From assembly GCA_013398295.1 (NCBI GenBank), contig VZSF01006560.1:310001-374000 (forward strand): a DNA stretch of 64,000 bases, in the 5' to 3' direction. The notes below the pieces were generated by a model that saw only the letters and a program-made list of their open reading frames with translations, did no database searches and had not been told where the DNA came from. Made by a program: the position numbers and the translations under genes. This document shows positions 1 to 12,528 of this stretch, in pieces. Position 1 is the first letter of the stretch; the number at the start of each line of letters is the position of its first letter. This DNA comes from Chionis minor. Its lineage: Eukaryota > Chordata > Aves > Charadriiformes > Chionididae.

Positions 1-2194
1 ACGTGTCCAGAAACCCTCTTTTGACCGCGACATTTTCCCCGAGATAATTTAGGAAGTGAGAGAGACACTAAGAAAGCTGCTGCGTGTTCAGGAGGAGCAG
101 CTTACCCTTCGCAGACCATGCTGAGGGTCTCCTCTGCTACATCCCAGCGCTTACTCAGCCCTCTAGGAGGTTTCAGAGCTTTCTGCGCATCCAAATGCAA
201 CCCGCACTCTGCAAAACCTCCTCCTCACCTTTTCATTCTTGCAGATTCCTAGAACTGTGCAGCAATGTCTGCACTTGCTCCAGAAAACCCCAGCAAACCA
301 GGGCTCCTTGACCTTCTGCATTCAGCACTTCTCAGCCCAGGAAGAACAAGCAAAGGGAGACCCAGAGCAACCCGGACCCACACCTGCACTGCCATAAATC
401 CACCTTTGTGGGTGACTGACTGATCCTCTGACTGACCCGCTATTATTAGAGTCGTAGCTGTGCACTATTAATACTTGGGGCTTCCTCCCTAATAGCAGAT
501 GTGAGCATGAACACACTAAGCGCAGGCACTGACGAGCAAGGCTGGTGTGAACAGAAGGGCAGGGGGAGAGGAGAGGAAGCGGTGAAACAGCATCATCACA
601 GCAAGGCAAAACATCTGTGGAGATGGCTGTAAATAGCTGGTGTTCAACAAAGGCCCAAGGTAGATTGCTGGACATGGCAAAACTGAATGATAAAATGATG
701 ATGCATTGGAAAGCTGGGATTCAGGATCCAGCCCTGACAGAGCTGAGGACACTGAGTTTTGTTTGTCACCTCTGCAGTTTATGAACTCGGCTGAAAACTT
801 CCTGAGATGGGTCTCCTGGCAAGACCTTAAGGCATCACCTGAGGGCTAGTGTCAGAGCCAAAATACAATTTATTGTATTTTTTTCCCTCATTTACTGTCT
901 TGAAGGATAATAGCCCAGATCAAAATCCACATGCAGCAACTTTGCTTCTTCTATCTAATCTTTCTCGGTATTAACAGAGCCTCCACCTCCTGGTACTGAG
1001 GTGCAGCTTTTTGCTCTTTCACTGGCATTTCCCTGATAATATTTGCTGTCAGAGCTATTTCATTTACCACCTTTCCTAGTTATTGCGATGCCCATCATTC
1101 CAGTGAAGTATTAATGATACAGGGGAGCACACTGGAGCTTTCCCTGCCTTACCTCCTTAGCCCAAGATCCTTTCCTCTCTTATAAGCAGCTTGCCTGCCT
1201 TTTTGGTCCCCGTGACCTCGTCAGCTTCAAAGCAAAACCAGGACAATGTCCTGGCTGAGCAAAGTACACCTTGGGGTCCCAACCCTGGCTGTGAGTGTCA
1301 CCATGCACGAGAGGGGCCAGCAGGGAACTCACACTGCCAAGAAGCAGCTGCCACCTCCTCCTGTGCGCGGGATGGCAGGAGCAGCAACGCAGGGTCCCTC
1401 CCGAAATTCTCCCTGAGCAAATACACTCTCTCAAACACCCCTCTGGACCCATAAGAAAAGACACAAGCTTTGTTCCCTCCCATCAAGCAGCTCCCACTCC
1501 CCGTCACCTTGGTCCCCCTGCCTCAGCCGTGACGGCTCCCTGGCACTGCTGCCTCCTCACCCAACAACAGCCCTATCAACACATTTCTTCTGCCCCATTT
1601 TCAGACCAGCGGGAGGTGGGAACCAGCAGTGCCACCCCCTTTCCAACAGTTTTACCTAAATAATGATTCATCTCAAATACAATGAAAAAAGCCCTGCTCC
1701 AAACCATGGACGGGGATGATCAAGGGGATGGTGTGAGCTGCCATTCCCTGCTCCACCAAAGCTGTGTTTATCTCAGCTCCCGCCATGCTTGTCACGGGGA
1801 GGCTCCAGCAGCATTGCCTGCTCCAAGGGGTGGTGGGCTGCATCCCTGACAGCGCGGGCCTGGGTATGGGGTCAGGATTGAGCCCTCGCATGCGAAACGG
1901 AATGGAACAAGAGCTGGTAGCTGAAGGAAAAGGGAAATCTTCGTTTGACAGAGAGGGGGAAAAGATGCTCAAGTGTACCGCTCTTTCCCTCTCCACCTGA
2001 GCAGGGCAGGTTGGACTAACACATTTTGCAGCCAGGTTCTACTTCAGTAAGCAGGACTGCAGGATTCGAGCTGCCACTGACCCACTCTAAACGCAAACAC
2101 ACTTAGTCAAGTCTTCATTCTTTTGATAGCTCTACCTTCATGATTACACTGAAAAAAGCCCCTGCTCCAAATCCTTCTTTCTAAAATAATAGTT

Positions 2195-2400
2195 AATTTG
2201 AGCAAGTTAGACCTTAATATAGGCATAATTCCCATTGATGTCTCACATGTAATTCATTGGAAGCACAGCTTGCTGAGTGGGAGACTTTTTTCATGCAATG
2301 TATATTTACCAACCAGCTTTTACACACCTAACAATAATACCATGGTTAATTTAATGGCAGTTTATTGGCATCCCATTGTTATGGCATTGTAATGTAAACC
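2195..2400. promoter_or_regulatory. AT-rich SOX/homeobox-motif block, possible conserved non-coding element
   Basis: This block stands out from its GC-richer surroundings. It has repeated ATTGT/ATTGG-type words (CCCATTGATG, ATTCATTGG, TTATTGGC, CCCATTGTTATGG, GCATTGTAATG) together with TTAATTTAATGG. That pattern is typical of vertebrate developmental enhancers bound by SOX and homeodomain factors. The function is inferred from motif density only. Confidence 0.22.
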
Positions 2401-3397
2401 ATCACTGCGGGCCTCCTACTGTGATAATTTCAGAATAAAAACTTCAAAGTCACTGTTGAAGAAGCTATCAACAATTCTAGGCAAAAATCAACCCAAATCC
2501 CAACGTCAGCATTTCTAATGTGCCCATATAAATAAAAAATATATGCCTCAAGAAAGCACAAGGTTACGGCCCCAAAAACATCACATGCAAAACACATGTT
2601 GCATTAAATTGCAAAATGCCCGGTGACCAGAGCCCATGTTCCTCCTTCTGCTGTCCCCGAAGTGCCCGACGTAAAACTGAACCAACAGTCTTATACCCAA
2701 TACAGTTTAAGAGAGAGCTGGACAAGAGCTGATGCTCAAGGGAGCCAGGGAGGAAGGAGACATTCCCTGTTGGAGCACTTCAATATGTAGAAGGGAAGAT
2801 GTAAAGAGACACTGGCCTGGTGCATGCACAGCATACAGGAAGGGTGTTCCAGCAGCTGCCCAGGCAAGGAAGGCTGGGGGCAATCACAGCTATGGACACA
2901 GGAGGCTCTCGGGGGTTAATGACTAGCTTTAGTCATCCAAAGACAGACCTGGAGTCTGTGCTCTGCCCTGGAGCTGTGCTCTCCCCTTGGCTTCCCCCAC
3001 AGAACAACACCCTGCCCCTGTTTCAAGGGATTGCTGCAAGTGTTGAAGGGAATTTAGCCAAGGCTCTGTGATGCTCAGGAGGACAAGAAATGAGAGAGAT
3101 GGGGACAAGAGAGGAGACATCCAAAGCTCAGCGATGGCTGCCTGACATGCTTTTCTTCTATGAGCTAGTAATTTACCTCCGACATAGGTCTTCACAGATA
3201 TTTGTACTCACCTTGCCCTGACATCATGACAGACTGTCACCCCCAGGTCTCACACACCACGGTCAGTGTCTCATGAAGAGCCCATTTTTCTCCTCTCTTT
3301 TAGCAGCTGCTTCCTTCAGTGGTAATGGTTACCCAATGGATCGGAGAGACTGAACGGGCAGAAGAAAGAAAATTGACTTCTTCCTCTGATTTCCTAC

Positions 3398-3612
3398 TTT
3401 CCTGGTTATTTTTTAATCATCGTTGTGCAAGTAATGCTTGATTTATTTTATTAAATGTAAACAGAAGTGCAGATAGGGCTGGTTGTTTTCTTTCATGAGT
3501 TATAATAGAGGGGATCCAATCAATAAGATAATGCAGCCAAGCAGAATGCACAGAAAATCATGCACTCATAAAAGGCATCTTTGTAATTAGTTTTTAATCA
3601 GCTCGTGTGATT
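3398..3612. promoter_or_regulatory. AT-rich homeobox-motif block, possible conserved non-coding element
   Basis: About 210 bases contain TTTTTAATCATCG, TTTATTTTATTAAATG, CAATCAATAAG, ATAATGCAG, GTAATTAG and TTTTTAATCAGC. Such a run of TAAT-core and TTTAT-core (CDX/HOX-like) words inside GC-rich intergenic DNA suggests an enhancer. No cross-species alignment was possible here. Confidence 0.25.
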
Positions 3613-6397
3613 TTTCCCCTGACCAGCAAGGCTCTTAAACTCATACCAGCAACGAGATGCTTATTCTGCACTTCTCTGACATATCCCTATGCCTGGCTCC
3701 AGCTGAAAGACTTTGGAAATTGCGGATGCTGAACTGCCTGTGTCCCTGAGAGCAGGTCCATGTGCAACGTGACCTGAAAGTTGGATTCAAGAACATAGGT
3801 AACTCCAGAATGGAAAATGGATGAAGGCAAAGAGGAGGAAGAAAAACTAACTTCATCTCCTACCCACAGCAACCATCTCGTACACGCTTGCGCAGTGGGT
3901 CCCTCTACCACAGGTTCTGTTTTACTTTCACCAAATTCTCACCCACTCTCCTCAGAGGGAGGGCAGAGGGGTGAAGTCCAGACCCCCAGCACTGCACACC
4001 ACAAGCAAATCCAACCCAGAAGAGTCTCCTGTGCCTTACCAGTGTCCCGCAGCACATTGGTTATATTGCTCCTTCTCAGAAAAAAAAGTAGTATTTTTCT
4101 AGAAAATATTTATTTTTCTAGAAATCTCCTAGAATTAAGCAGGACACTGCGAGCCCCACCTCCTACCTGCCCCATCCAGCCTCTGACTTCCTCCCTCTCC
4201 TGCCCCTCCAGGCAGGAATGCTGCGCACAGCAGAGTATTTACTGATTCACGCAGCCTACGGAAGTTGAGAAAACTCTGTTTCCCACACATGCTGCGGGGC
4301 TCTACGGCATAACACGATGCTCTGAGGTGAACCTGGCCGCTCCACCTCTGCTGGCTGTCAGCACGAGCGTGCAGAGCACTGTCCTGCAGGACGAGCAGCA
4401 CCCACCACACCTGGGAAGCTTCTGTGCTTTTCCTGCCACACTTCAAGCAAGAAGCTGAAGCATCAAAGTTCTCCTTCTCCTTGCTGGCAGTAGCAGGATA
4501 CCAGTAACTTGCCTATGGCTAGGCAGGACAGACCTGTGATACCCTCCTAGGACATCAAGTGGGTCCTGTCTCCAGGAGACAGCATCCCCATGGCAATGAG
4601 CTAAGTCTCCTGGTTTCATCCCAGAAAACGCTTGCTTCAGAATAGGCCCTGGAAGGTTCCTCAGGACCCTTTGGCTTCTAACATTTAGCATATGCCCATT
4701 TGTACTAAATCCGGTTTAAAAGTCAGCTCAGCCACGTGTGAACGATGGCACAAAGTGCAGCGGGGACAGGGAAGGTAGTGAGGGAAAGGAGCTGCCCAGC
4801 TGGCAGGGAGGGTGGCATCACCACCCAAAAGGGTGGCTCCTCTCCGGGAGCCCACCCACACAGAAACGCAGCTCCGCCGCTGCATGCTCAGCCTCCAGCA
4901 CCCTCCCCACCCCCGAGGAGGATGCCGCAGCGCCACCAGCACCTCTTCTTCCTCCTGAGGGTCCCTATTCGTTTTCTGCCCAGTAAACAGGACCTCACTT
5001 CCCAAGGTGCCCTGCCAATTCCAACAGCCATGCTCATAAATCGAGGCACCATGCAGCATGCCAGGTCTGCTCTCCAGCAGCGAGCCCCGAGTCTCTCCTC
5101 TCCCCGTACATGCTCCACCTGGCATCGCACCAACCAGAAGACGACCGTGTGTCTTCTCACAGAACAGAACTCCCAGGAACAGCCTGGGGTTTGCCCCGAG
5201 AAGTCAAGAAAGGAGTCAAACTACTGCCTGAAATCATTTCCTTCCATTCTGTCCTTCCAGACACTGCTATATGGGCTGTTCAGAAATCCTCACAGTCAAG
5301 CCAGGATTTAAACGGGGTTGGAGGTTGTTAGGGTTTTTGTCTGTCTATTATTATCATTAAAGAAAACAACTCATTTATTTCTTTTTTATTATTCCCTATC
5401 TGATATTTTGGAATTATTGATTAAGACATTTCCTTAGCTATGGTTTTTCTTTTGTTCCTGTTTTTCTTTTGTAAGTAGGAGAACGGACAAGATGACCAGA
5501 GAAGCCCTATTCTGGCTTTAAAAATCCACCAATTAAATTAATGATAATACTCCTGTCAGCTTCACGGTGGGCAAGATTTTCAGCTTTGAAATCTCTTTTT
5601 CCATGGATGAGCTCCCGTTTGCTGGCATAAATCAGTGCAGTGCCACAGTAACACAGAGTATGTCACCTGTGCCATGGACGCTGCGGGATCACAGGCCGGC
5701 GGCTGGGGCTCTGCAGAATGGGGGTTACACCTGGTCCTGCTGCTAAGCGCCAAGACAGATTCAGAGGAGCCCACTTTTCTCTCAGTATCCTTTCTAAAAG
5801 AATGAAATAACAGCATTCCTGTTTGCACTAAAGCATACAGAGTAAAAACCATAGTCAGTTAAAACGAAGGTATGTTTATAACAGCAATTTATGCTCCTTG
5901 ACTTCCCAGACAGTACTTTTTCTCACCTGGAAGTCTGGCGATAGCAACAGTAGATGGTACTTCTTGCCAGGGAGAAGGGTGATTTGGAGAATAACCCATA
6001 TGCTGGAGTGGCATCTAACACTGTCTTTTCCTGTTAAGACTCTACCATTTGAACCCAGCAAAGAAGTTATGCTGGACATAGTGTTCTGTTGATTCCTAAT
6101 GTGCTTGGAGGACACTTTCTCTTCATCTTTAACCCTCCTGCTCATTACTATTTCACTGATTCCTTTAGCCTCCCTTATCAGACATCTACATGTTCGAGCT
6201 TCTAATTTATATTCATTGCTATTACCTTCCTTTATTTTTCTGGGTAAATGTTGACTGGTTTGGGGTTTTTATTTCCTTTTTCCCTTCTCTGCTGAATGAC
6301 AAAAATTTTGCTCTGTAGTTTTTCCTGTTAGGGAAAACATGTTTTTGTAACATCCCCATGGAAGGAAGCCCGTTCCACTGCTTTGACTCATGTAAAA

Positions 6398-6504
6398 TCA
6401 GCTGCATCCTTCAAGTCCTCTCAGGCAGACCTCTGAGAAGGGCTTTAATGGTGGCAGCTTTGACTTCACTAATGTTAAAGCAGCCAGGACACAACATAAA
6501 AGAG
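6398..6504. repeat. 107-bp direct repeat, copy 1
   Basis: This 107-bp segment recurs without gaps at 6711-6817. I counted 16 mismatches, or 91/107 identical (about 85%). The similarity stops abruptly on both sides. It does not match CR1 or another repeat I recognise. Both copies start at TCAGCTGCATCC and end at CATAAAAGAG. Confidence 0.85.
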
Positions 6505-6710
6505 GCCAGCAACTTCAGGAGACTGCCACAAACATTCTCCAGCTTTCCTGGTCCACATGAAACCAGCCTGGATCTCACCTTGCTGACCACTTCACTACAA
6601 GGGCCCAGTCGTACACACTCAGCTGAGGTGCCCCACAAAAGTCAGGACACCTTCTTGCTTGATAAGCAAGGACTCATGCACGGAAGAGTTCCTCTGTTGT
6701 ATCCAAACAT

Positions 6711-6817
6711 TCAGCTGCATCCTTCAAGTCGTTTCAGCGAGACCCCCGAGAAGAGCTTTAATGGTGGCATCTGTGACCTTCCTAATGTTAAAGCAGCCAT
6801 GGTACACCATAAAAGAG
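6711..6817. repeat. 107-bp direct repeat, copy 2
   Basis: This is the partner of the 6398-6504 repeat, offset by 313 bp in the same orientation and of the same length. On the minus strand both copies share the open frame CFNI..(16 residues)..LL.GL.E.T followed by a stop at the same place. On the plus strand both share a frame reading SCILQV.S.RP.RRALMVA. No clear donor or acceptor pair flanks either copy, so I call it a repeat and not a duplicated exon. Confidence 0.85.
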
Positions 6818-8204
6818 ATGGATTTGTTTGTTGCCATCCACCAGTCTGAATTAACCCTTCTGCGTTCAAAGACAGTATTGTGAGCTTTTCATGGATGCTA
6901 TGAGAGCAGCTGCTCAGACACTGAATGGGCTAACATCAAAGTTTACTCATTTCAAGGACTTTGGGTAGAAACCTTCATGCAGGACTAGCCACAGTGTAGG
7001 TGTCCCCCGGGGTGCAAGGTAGCAAGAGACAGACACTCCTGCTGTGCCCCACACACCAAGAATAGGAGAGGAGAACATGGTTTAGGGGTTTGTTTCTGAA
7101 GACAAAGAACCTGACAAGGACCCTGAGCCTGGGTTCCCACTGGGAGAGATGCCGTGCAAATGAACGGGGGGAACTGCTGGCCCAGGCAAGAGCTGACTGT
7201 GCCTCACCCCCCTTTAATGTACGGCATCAAATCTGTCTCCATGGGAACTATAATAAGGGCATCTCAAACCAAAAAGGAGGGAAAAAAGTCAAAGAAAATA
7301 ACGAGCCTCAAAGCAACGTAAGCAAATGGAGCCCGAGCAGATGGCTGAGCAAGTGCCCCATAGTCACCCCACGCCAGCCCTTTGCTTCGCCTGCTCCAAG
7401 CTGGGATGAAGTCCTTGTCCTGCTGCTCTGCCGCAGCCCACAGCGGCTCTGGTGCTCGCGGCTGTAAGCTTCGCTGCCGCAATACAAATGCTGAACAGTA
7501 GCCACCGGCCGCGACTTCAGCTTGGCAGCGTGTGGCTCAACGCGACTTGCCCAGCGGAGATGAGAAAACAGGGCGGGAGCCAGAGGGAGCGTGGGGATGC
7601 GGCTGGGAATGGGTCCATGTGTGAGTGGGACCACACGGGCCTGATTTTTGGGGGTGTTGAGCCTACGCAGAGCTCGCTGACTTTAAAGACTGCTGTGGGT
7701 GTGAGTACCTTCACAGACGGAGGAGATGAGGGTGGGGTGGAGTAGGTGGGGTTGAGACACACTGATGGCAGGGCACTGAACTCCTGCCTCACCTCTGCGA
7801 AACACACAGCCAGGGATCTCGGGAGCAAAGGGGACAACCAGAAGAAAATGCTCTCCCTGCTCAACTTTGTGGAACAGGTCCAGATCCAAGCCCTGCTGCA
7901 CCAGACAAAAACAAGTCATGGCTTCGTAAAACCTGGATCACCTATGAATATGCAAACCCTCCTGTCTCCACCAGGACACAGATGTCCCGATGGGAGAAAC
8001 ACCCCAGCATCATCAGCACAGAAGGCCAGCAAGTGGCTTTTTCATCTTCCCACCCCAGTCTGGAGACAGGACTGGGATGGGCTGTCACTGCACCCGGACA
8101 CCACCATGCCCTGCGCTCAGCTGCGACCCTCGCCCTGGAGAGCTGCTGCCACCCCACCACCCATCTCCACCAGTGCACAAACCACCGGGCGAGTGCACCT
8201 CCTG

Positions 8205-8400
8205 CTATTTTGTCTAATTGTTCCCCTAATCACATAAAATTGTCAAAGTTCAATTTGTCTTCTTACAGAGTAATTTGCTTTCCACCGTGCATCGCTGGCT
8301 GAGTCTCTCGCTGCAACCCATTGTGTCTGCAGCCACTCGAACGCAGTAGGGCTGAGGAGGGGCCCGAATTAGATTATTTGGTCTAATAAAAATAAGTCTA
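8205..8400. promoter_or_regulatory. Possible regulatory block with HNF4/DR1-like site
   Basis: An AT-rich block sits between GC-rich flanks. It includes CAAAGTTCA at 8244-8252, which resembles a nuclear-receptor HNF4/DR1 half-site pair. It also contains TCTAATTGTTCC, CCTAATCAC, GAATTAGATTA and GGTCTAATAAAAATAAG. The regulatory role is inferred from the motifs only. Confidence 0.2.
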
Positions 8401-11329
8401 ATGGAATTACACAACAAGACCAGATTAAAGTCAGCTGCTTTGAAAATACTGGTTTTGGTTTCATGTTAGCCGAGAGAACAAGCATATGGCTCATCCCTCT
8501 CCCATCTCCTGACCCACACGCTAGAGCTCCCGTGGGAGGTAATCCACCCTCTGCACCAGCTGAGGCAAAGGTTAGATCATGCTGACAATCACCAGTTTTT
8601 TTGAGAAAAAAAGGCTGTCCCGCAACAAAACATGCCGGGGAGAACAGGGAACCCCAGGAAACAGAAGTGCAGAGATAAAATGTGAAAGCCATGAAGCACT
8701 TTCCCCCCCTTTTCCCCATAAATCGCACCGCAACAAGGTTCTTCCCAGTGAAATACCAGCAGTCCTGCGTGTCCGTGCAGCAGCTACCTCAGAGCTGCCA
8801 CTTGCCCTAAGCTAAACGTATGTTTTACCTTTCCTGTAGCTTTATTCCTACACACACGTGCCGGAGGCAGGAGCAGAAAACACACTGGTGTTCAGTCCTC
8901 GGGAGACCTGAGGGAACTGCCCTGCTTTCCAACCCCAGACGGAATTCATACATGGTCAGAAATGATGCTACACGGGTTTTTTCCTACATCAGCACACAGG
9001 AGGAATGAGATGATAAGACAACTGAGGGCAAGCATAGGCCACAAGTGCAGGCCTGAAGGTAGAAGTTGCCATCACCAGCTGAGCTCAGTAGGGTGAAAGT
9101 TTTGGGGTCATTGCAGGGCAAGCAGAAAGGGGCCCCCTGCTCCTCAGCATCCTCAGAGTTCGTGTTCAGAGTGAAAAACTCCACTTCTTAGAGCAATCAG
9201 CCAGGTTTCCAAAGAAACATCTACACTATTTAATTCGGTGTATTGATCTCTTTAGACTTGGAAGTTTGTTTGAGAGTCTACCTGAGGAACCAGGCACATG
9301 AACCATCACATCAGAATAGAGAATGGTCTCTAACTTGGCTTTCACCACCTCAGCAAATGGGCTAAGGAAGCCCTAGGTGGATAATTAATTAGTAGTCTTC
9401 CCATGAGGGAAGATTTTCTTTAACCCTCAGGAGCTTACTGATCGTTAGAACCTGACACAGGAGGCTCTATCGACTCAGCACACTGTCACCAGAGACGTTT
9501 AGCTGCTAAATTCTCAGTATTTATACCAACATGCACTGCAGTCCTGATGCTAGAACCCCAGGCAGCTTAAATCAACATGGTTTCTCAACGAAATTACCGA
9601 GATTACTTCCATTTACACAAGCTGGGCACCTGTGAACTGACCCAGGCACAGGGCAATCCCGCCCGGCTCCTCTGCTCCTATACACCAGCAAGCCCCGGAA
9701 GGACGGCACTCCCCTGCTTTTCGCTCAAATGACAGCTTGGGTTTCAAACACAAACTCTCAAGGAAGGTTTCCCTATTGAGTAGTGTGGCAGCTTGATGTG
9801 CAAGGCAGTATGTCACCTCCTCGCACCTTCTTGGCATACACTCCATAGCCCTCGCCGGCTGCTCCCACAGTGCGGGAGGCAGTAGGAAGCATGGTCAGAC
9901 CCCACAGAGGACACCGGGGTCCTCCCCCCCAGGCACTCCGCTCCTGCCACTGCCCCAGTCCACTGCTGGACCAGGATGCCAGGCCCCGCAGGCACTGTCT
10001 CCTGCTGTCTCCAGTGCAGGGGCAGAGAAGCACAGAAAGCTGGAGAGGTCTTCTCCAAGGACCTCTCAGCACACCCTGCCTGCAGTCCTCCATCCCATGT
10101 CAAGCCATATCTCCCTTGCATTCATCTGGCAACCCCTTCCACCAGATCCAAACAGCTAGTTCTCACCCACAGGACTTAGACCCATGCTGGCAGGCACCCT
10201 TACCTGGAGGAGTACCTTGCTCTTTGTCCTGCCTCAGGTTTCCTGGAGATAAGGTCTACTTGGAATAGGGGAGCAAATGTGGAAAACATGGAAAACGAGG
10301 CGTGCCAGCTGGCTCCAGAGGATGGGGAGGAGGAGGTGGGGGAGAACCACTGATGGCACTCACAGGAACACAGTTGGAGCAGCGGAGCTGCATGTACGAT
10401 TTGGAGACTTCCTAGAGGGCTTTAATGAGCCAACAAGCGCAGTCAGTGGACTCGCTCCTCTTACTTTTAAATCGGTGTTTACAAAGTCCGGGGGAAATTA
10501 AACTATTTATGTCTATGCCCAATAGGGGACTGTTTAAGGAAATAAGACACCTCAGTGTCTAAGTACTTATTACTTAAGCAAACACACAGGTTCGCTTATA
10601 TGTTTGCTTTTCAACGGACTGTATTGACAGCGCCGAGGTCAGGCTGGGAGAGGAGAAAGGAAGCAGTGAAGATCTTTCCAGAGGAAAGGAAGGTTGCTGC
10701 TGCCCTTTGTACATCGCAGGAGTTCCCCCTCCTGGCGGGAACACTACGGGGAGCCAGGTCCCCGGGTCCCCCCCTGCCTGGGAGCAGGGATGGGCGCACC
10801 TGCAGCTCCCAGACCACTGGTCTCCCCGCAGAGAGCAATACTGTACAGACTGCTGCAACATCCCGAGCTGTCTTCCCCAGAGACCGACCTCTGTCATCCG
10901 CTGCTACAATGACAAAGTCCAAATCATCTCCTAAAAAACCCTCTACCTTGCCTTTGCTATTCCAAGCAAAAATAGTCAAGTGCTGTACGCACAGGGCACA
11001 GAAAAATCATTCTCCTTCAAGAAAGACGGGGCAGTTCTCCCATTAAAAGTGTTTTATTTTTAAAAAGAAATGAAGTCATAATGACATCACACACTTCAAT
11101 GCACACTCCAGGCCAACTGCCACTGCTGCCTGGAAGCTTAAAGCTGGCAAACCAGCACTCAGCTCCCTCCTCGCTGCCCTGAAGCAGCAGAAACTCGCAG
11201 GTGTGTAACGTTTTAATTACTCACCCTTCTATGAAGTTTCCACAGGGGAAGTTTGTTTTGGAGCTAGGAAAGATGCCTCGGGGGTTTGAGGAGATGACAC
11301 TAGTTTTTTCACTCCCAGACACAGCTCTG

Positions 11330-12420
11330 TCTCTCCCGGCGTCCGATCCACACACTGGCTCCGCTCCCAGTACCCGAATCAAAGCGCTTCGCTGTGTGCG
11401 GGACTCCCGCTAAACGCTCCGCGGCTGCGGGGTGAGTCTGAGCGCGGTCGCGTTCGGCTGCGGTGAAACGCTCAGCGAGACGAGCTCGGAACGGAGACGG
11501 AGCCTGGAGAGCTCGGATGCGACAGGGAAAGCTTTGCACTAGGGACGGTGGGACACGACTGCCTGAATCCCCAGAGCTCCACTCCTGGAAAACACCTTCC
11601 TTCAGCCTCATCACTGAAGCGCAGTTCCCGACCGCTGCAGAGCCCCACCAGCCTCTGCGCCTGGTAACTTGCCCGGTGGCACCGGGCTCCTGCTCCGTCC
11701 CAGTGTTTCCTGCTTCCCCGCGGATCCCAGCCGCTGATCCCAGCCCTCCGCCGAACGCCACCAGCCGAAGAGGCGCAGGGGCCGCGCAGCCGGCGGGCGC
11801 GCACGCCGGTACCGAACACCGTCGCAAAGCCACCCTGCCCGGCCGGCCGTGCCACCACACGCGCCTCCGCCTCCCCCCCGGCCACCCCGACGGGACCGGC
11901 CGTGGCACCGCCGTCCCCCTGTGTCCCACCGCGCGCCCGCGGGACGCCCCGTTGCGACACCGGCCTTTCCCGACCGGCGCGGGCAGGTGCGTTTCCCACC
12001 GGCGCAGCTCCGCGACCGGCCACTAAACGAGCCAAAACCGCAACAAAACCGCCAGAATAAGTCGGTTCGGGTCCGTGTCGTCCCCCCCCCCAACCCCCGC
12101 CGCCCTCCGAGGCTCNNNNNNNNNNNNNNNNNNNNNNNNNNNNNNNNNNNNNNNNNNNNNNNNNNNNNNNNNNNNNNNNNNNNNNNNNNNNNNNNNNNNN
12201 NNNNNNNNNNNNNNNNNNNNNNNNNNNNNNNNNNNNNNNNNNNNNNNNNNNNNNNNNNNNNNNNNNNNNNNNNNNNNNNNNNNNNNNNNNNNNNNNNNNN
12301 NNNNNNNNNNNNNNNNNNNCCCCCCGGCAGCCGCAGCCCCTCCCGGAGCGGTCCCTGACACAGGTGTCCCGAGTTTTCATCCGAGCGCTTTGGGTAGGGC
12401 AAGTCTCCCATCATCCCGGC
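11330..12420. promoter_or_regulatory. CpG island, probable promoter of an unidentified gene
   Basis: The sequence becomes sharply CG-dinucleotide-rich from about 11.33 kb, with repeated cgcg, ccgg and gcgc words. It is interrupted by an assembly gap and the enrichment fades by about 12.4 kb. This is the strongest CpG island in the window. Plus-strand splice donors consistent with a first exon are CGGG|GTGAGT (exon end 11431) and GGGCAG|GTGCGT (exon end 11986). No translated frame across it is recognisable. The long open frames here (for example 206 aa on the minus strand at 11309-11929) are Arg/Pro/Ala/Gly-rich, as expected where GC content suppresses stops. I cannot assign the gene or its direction. 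Confidence 0.65.
12116..12319. other. Assembly gap (204 N)
   Basis: A run of 204 N lies inside the CpG island, flanked on the left by C-homopolymers (a C10 run) and on the right by CCCCCCGGC. It is probably a GC-rich or quadruplex-prone stretch that sequencing failed to cross. Any reading frame drawn through it is an artefact. Single N bases also occur at 18005 and 61962. Confidence 0.98.
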
Positions 12421-12481
12421 AAAGTCTTTGGGATGCTTCTCTCTCCCTTTGAGCCAACTTCAGGGAGTTGTGTCTCTGTTT

Positions 12482-12485
<4 letters not shown>

Positions 12486-12525
<40 letters not shown>
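12486..12525. repeat. (TG)20 microsatellite
   Basis: A pure TG dinucleotide run of 40 bp lies just downstream of the CpG island. It is potentially Z-DNA-forming and likely to be length-polymorphic. Confidence 0.97.

Positions 12526-12528
<3 letters not shown>

Larger units (their letters stand above)
1..11300. other. Gene-free stretch, no exon recognised
   Basis: I read this stretch on both strands and recognised no protein family. The open frames present are short, lack recognisable motifs and are not flanked by convincing splice pairs. It holds several AT-rich blocks rich in homeodomain and SOX-like words (about 2195-2400, 3398-3612 and 8205-8400) and a 107-bp direct duplication at 6398-6504 and 6711-6817. 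Small exons of an unknown gene could be hidden here, because unaided reading cannot exclude short spliced exons. Confidence 0.5.

Noticed and set aside
4745..5311. 188-codon plus-strand frame
   Set aside because: Low-complexity Ser/Pro/Arg/Gln composition, no domain and an equally open minus strand.
11472..12414. Long open frames running through the N gap (up to 302 codons)
   Set aside because: They are extended by unknown bases and GC-rich composition. There is no domain, and several overlapping frames on both strands are equally open.
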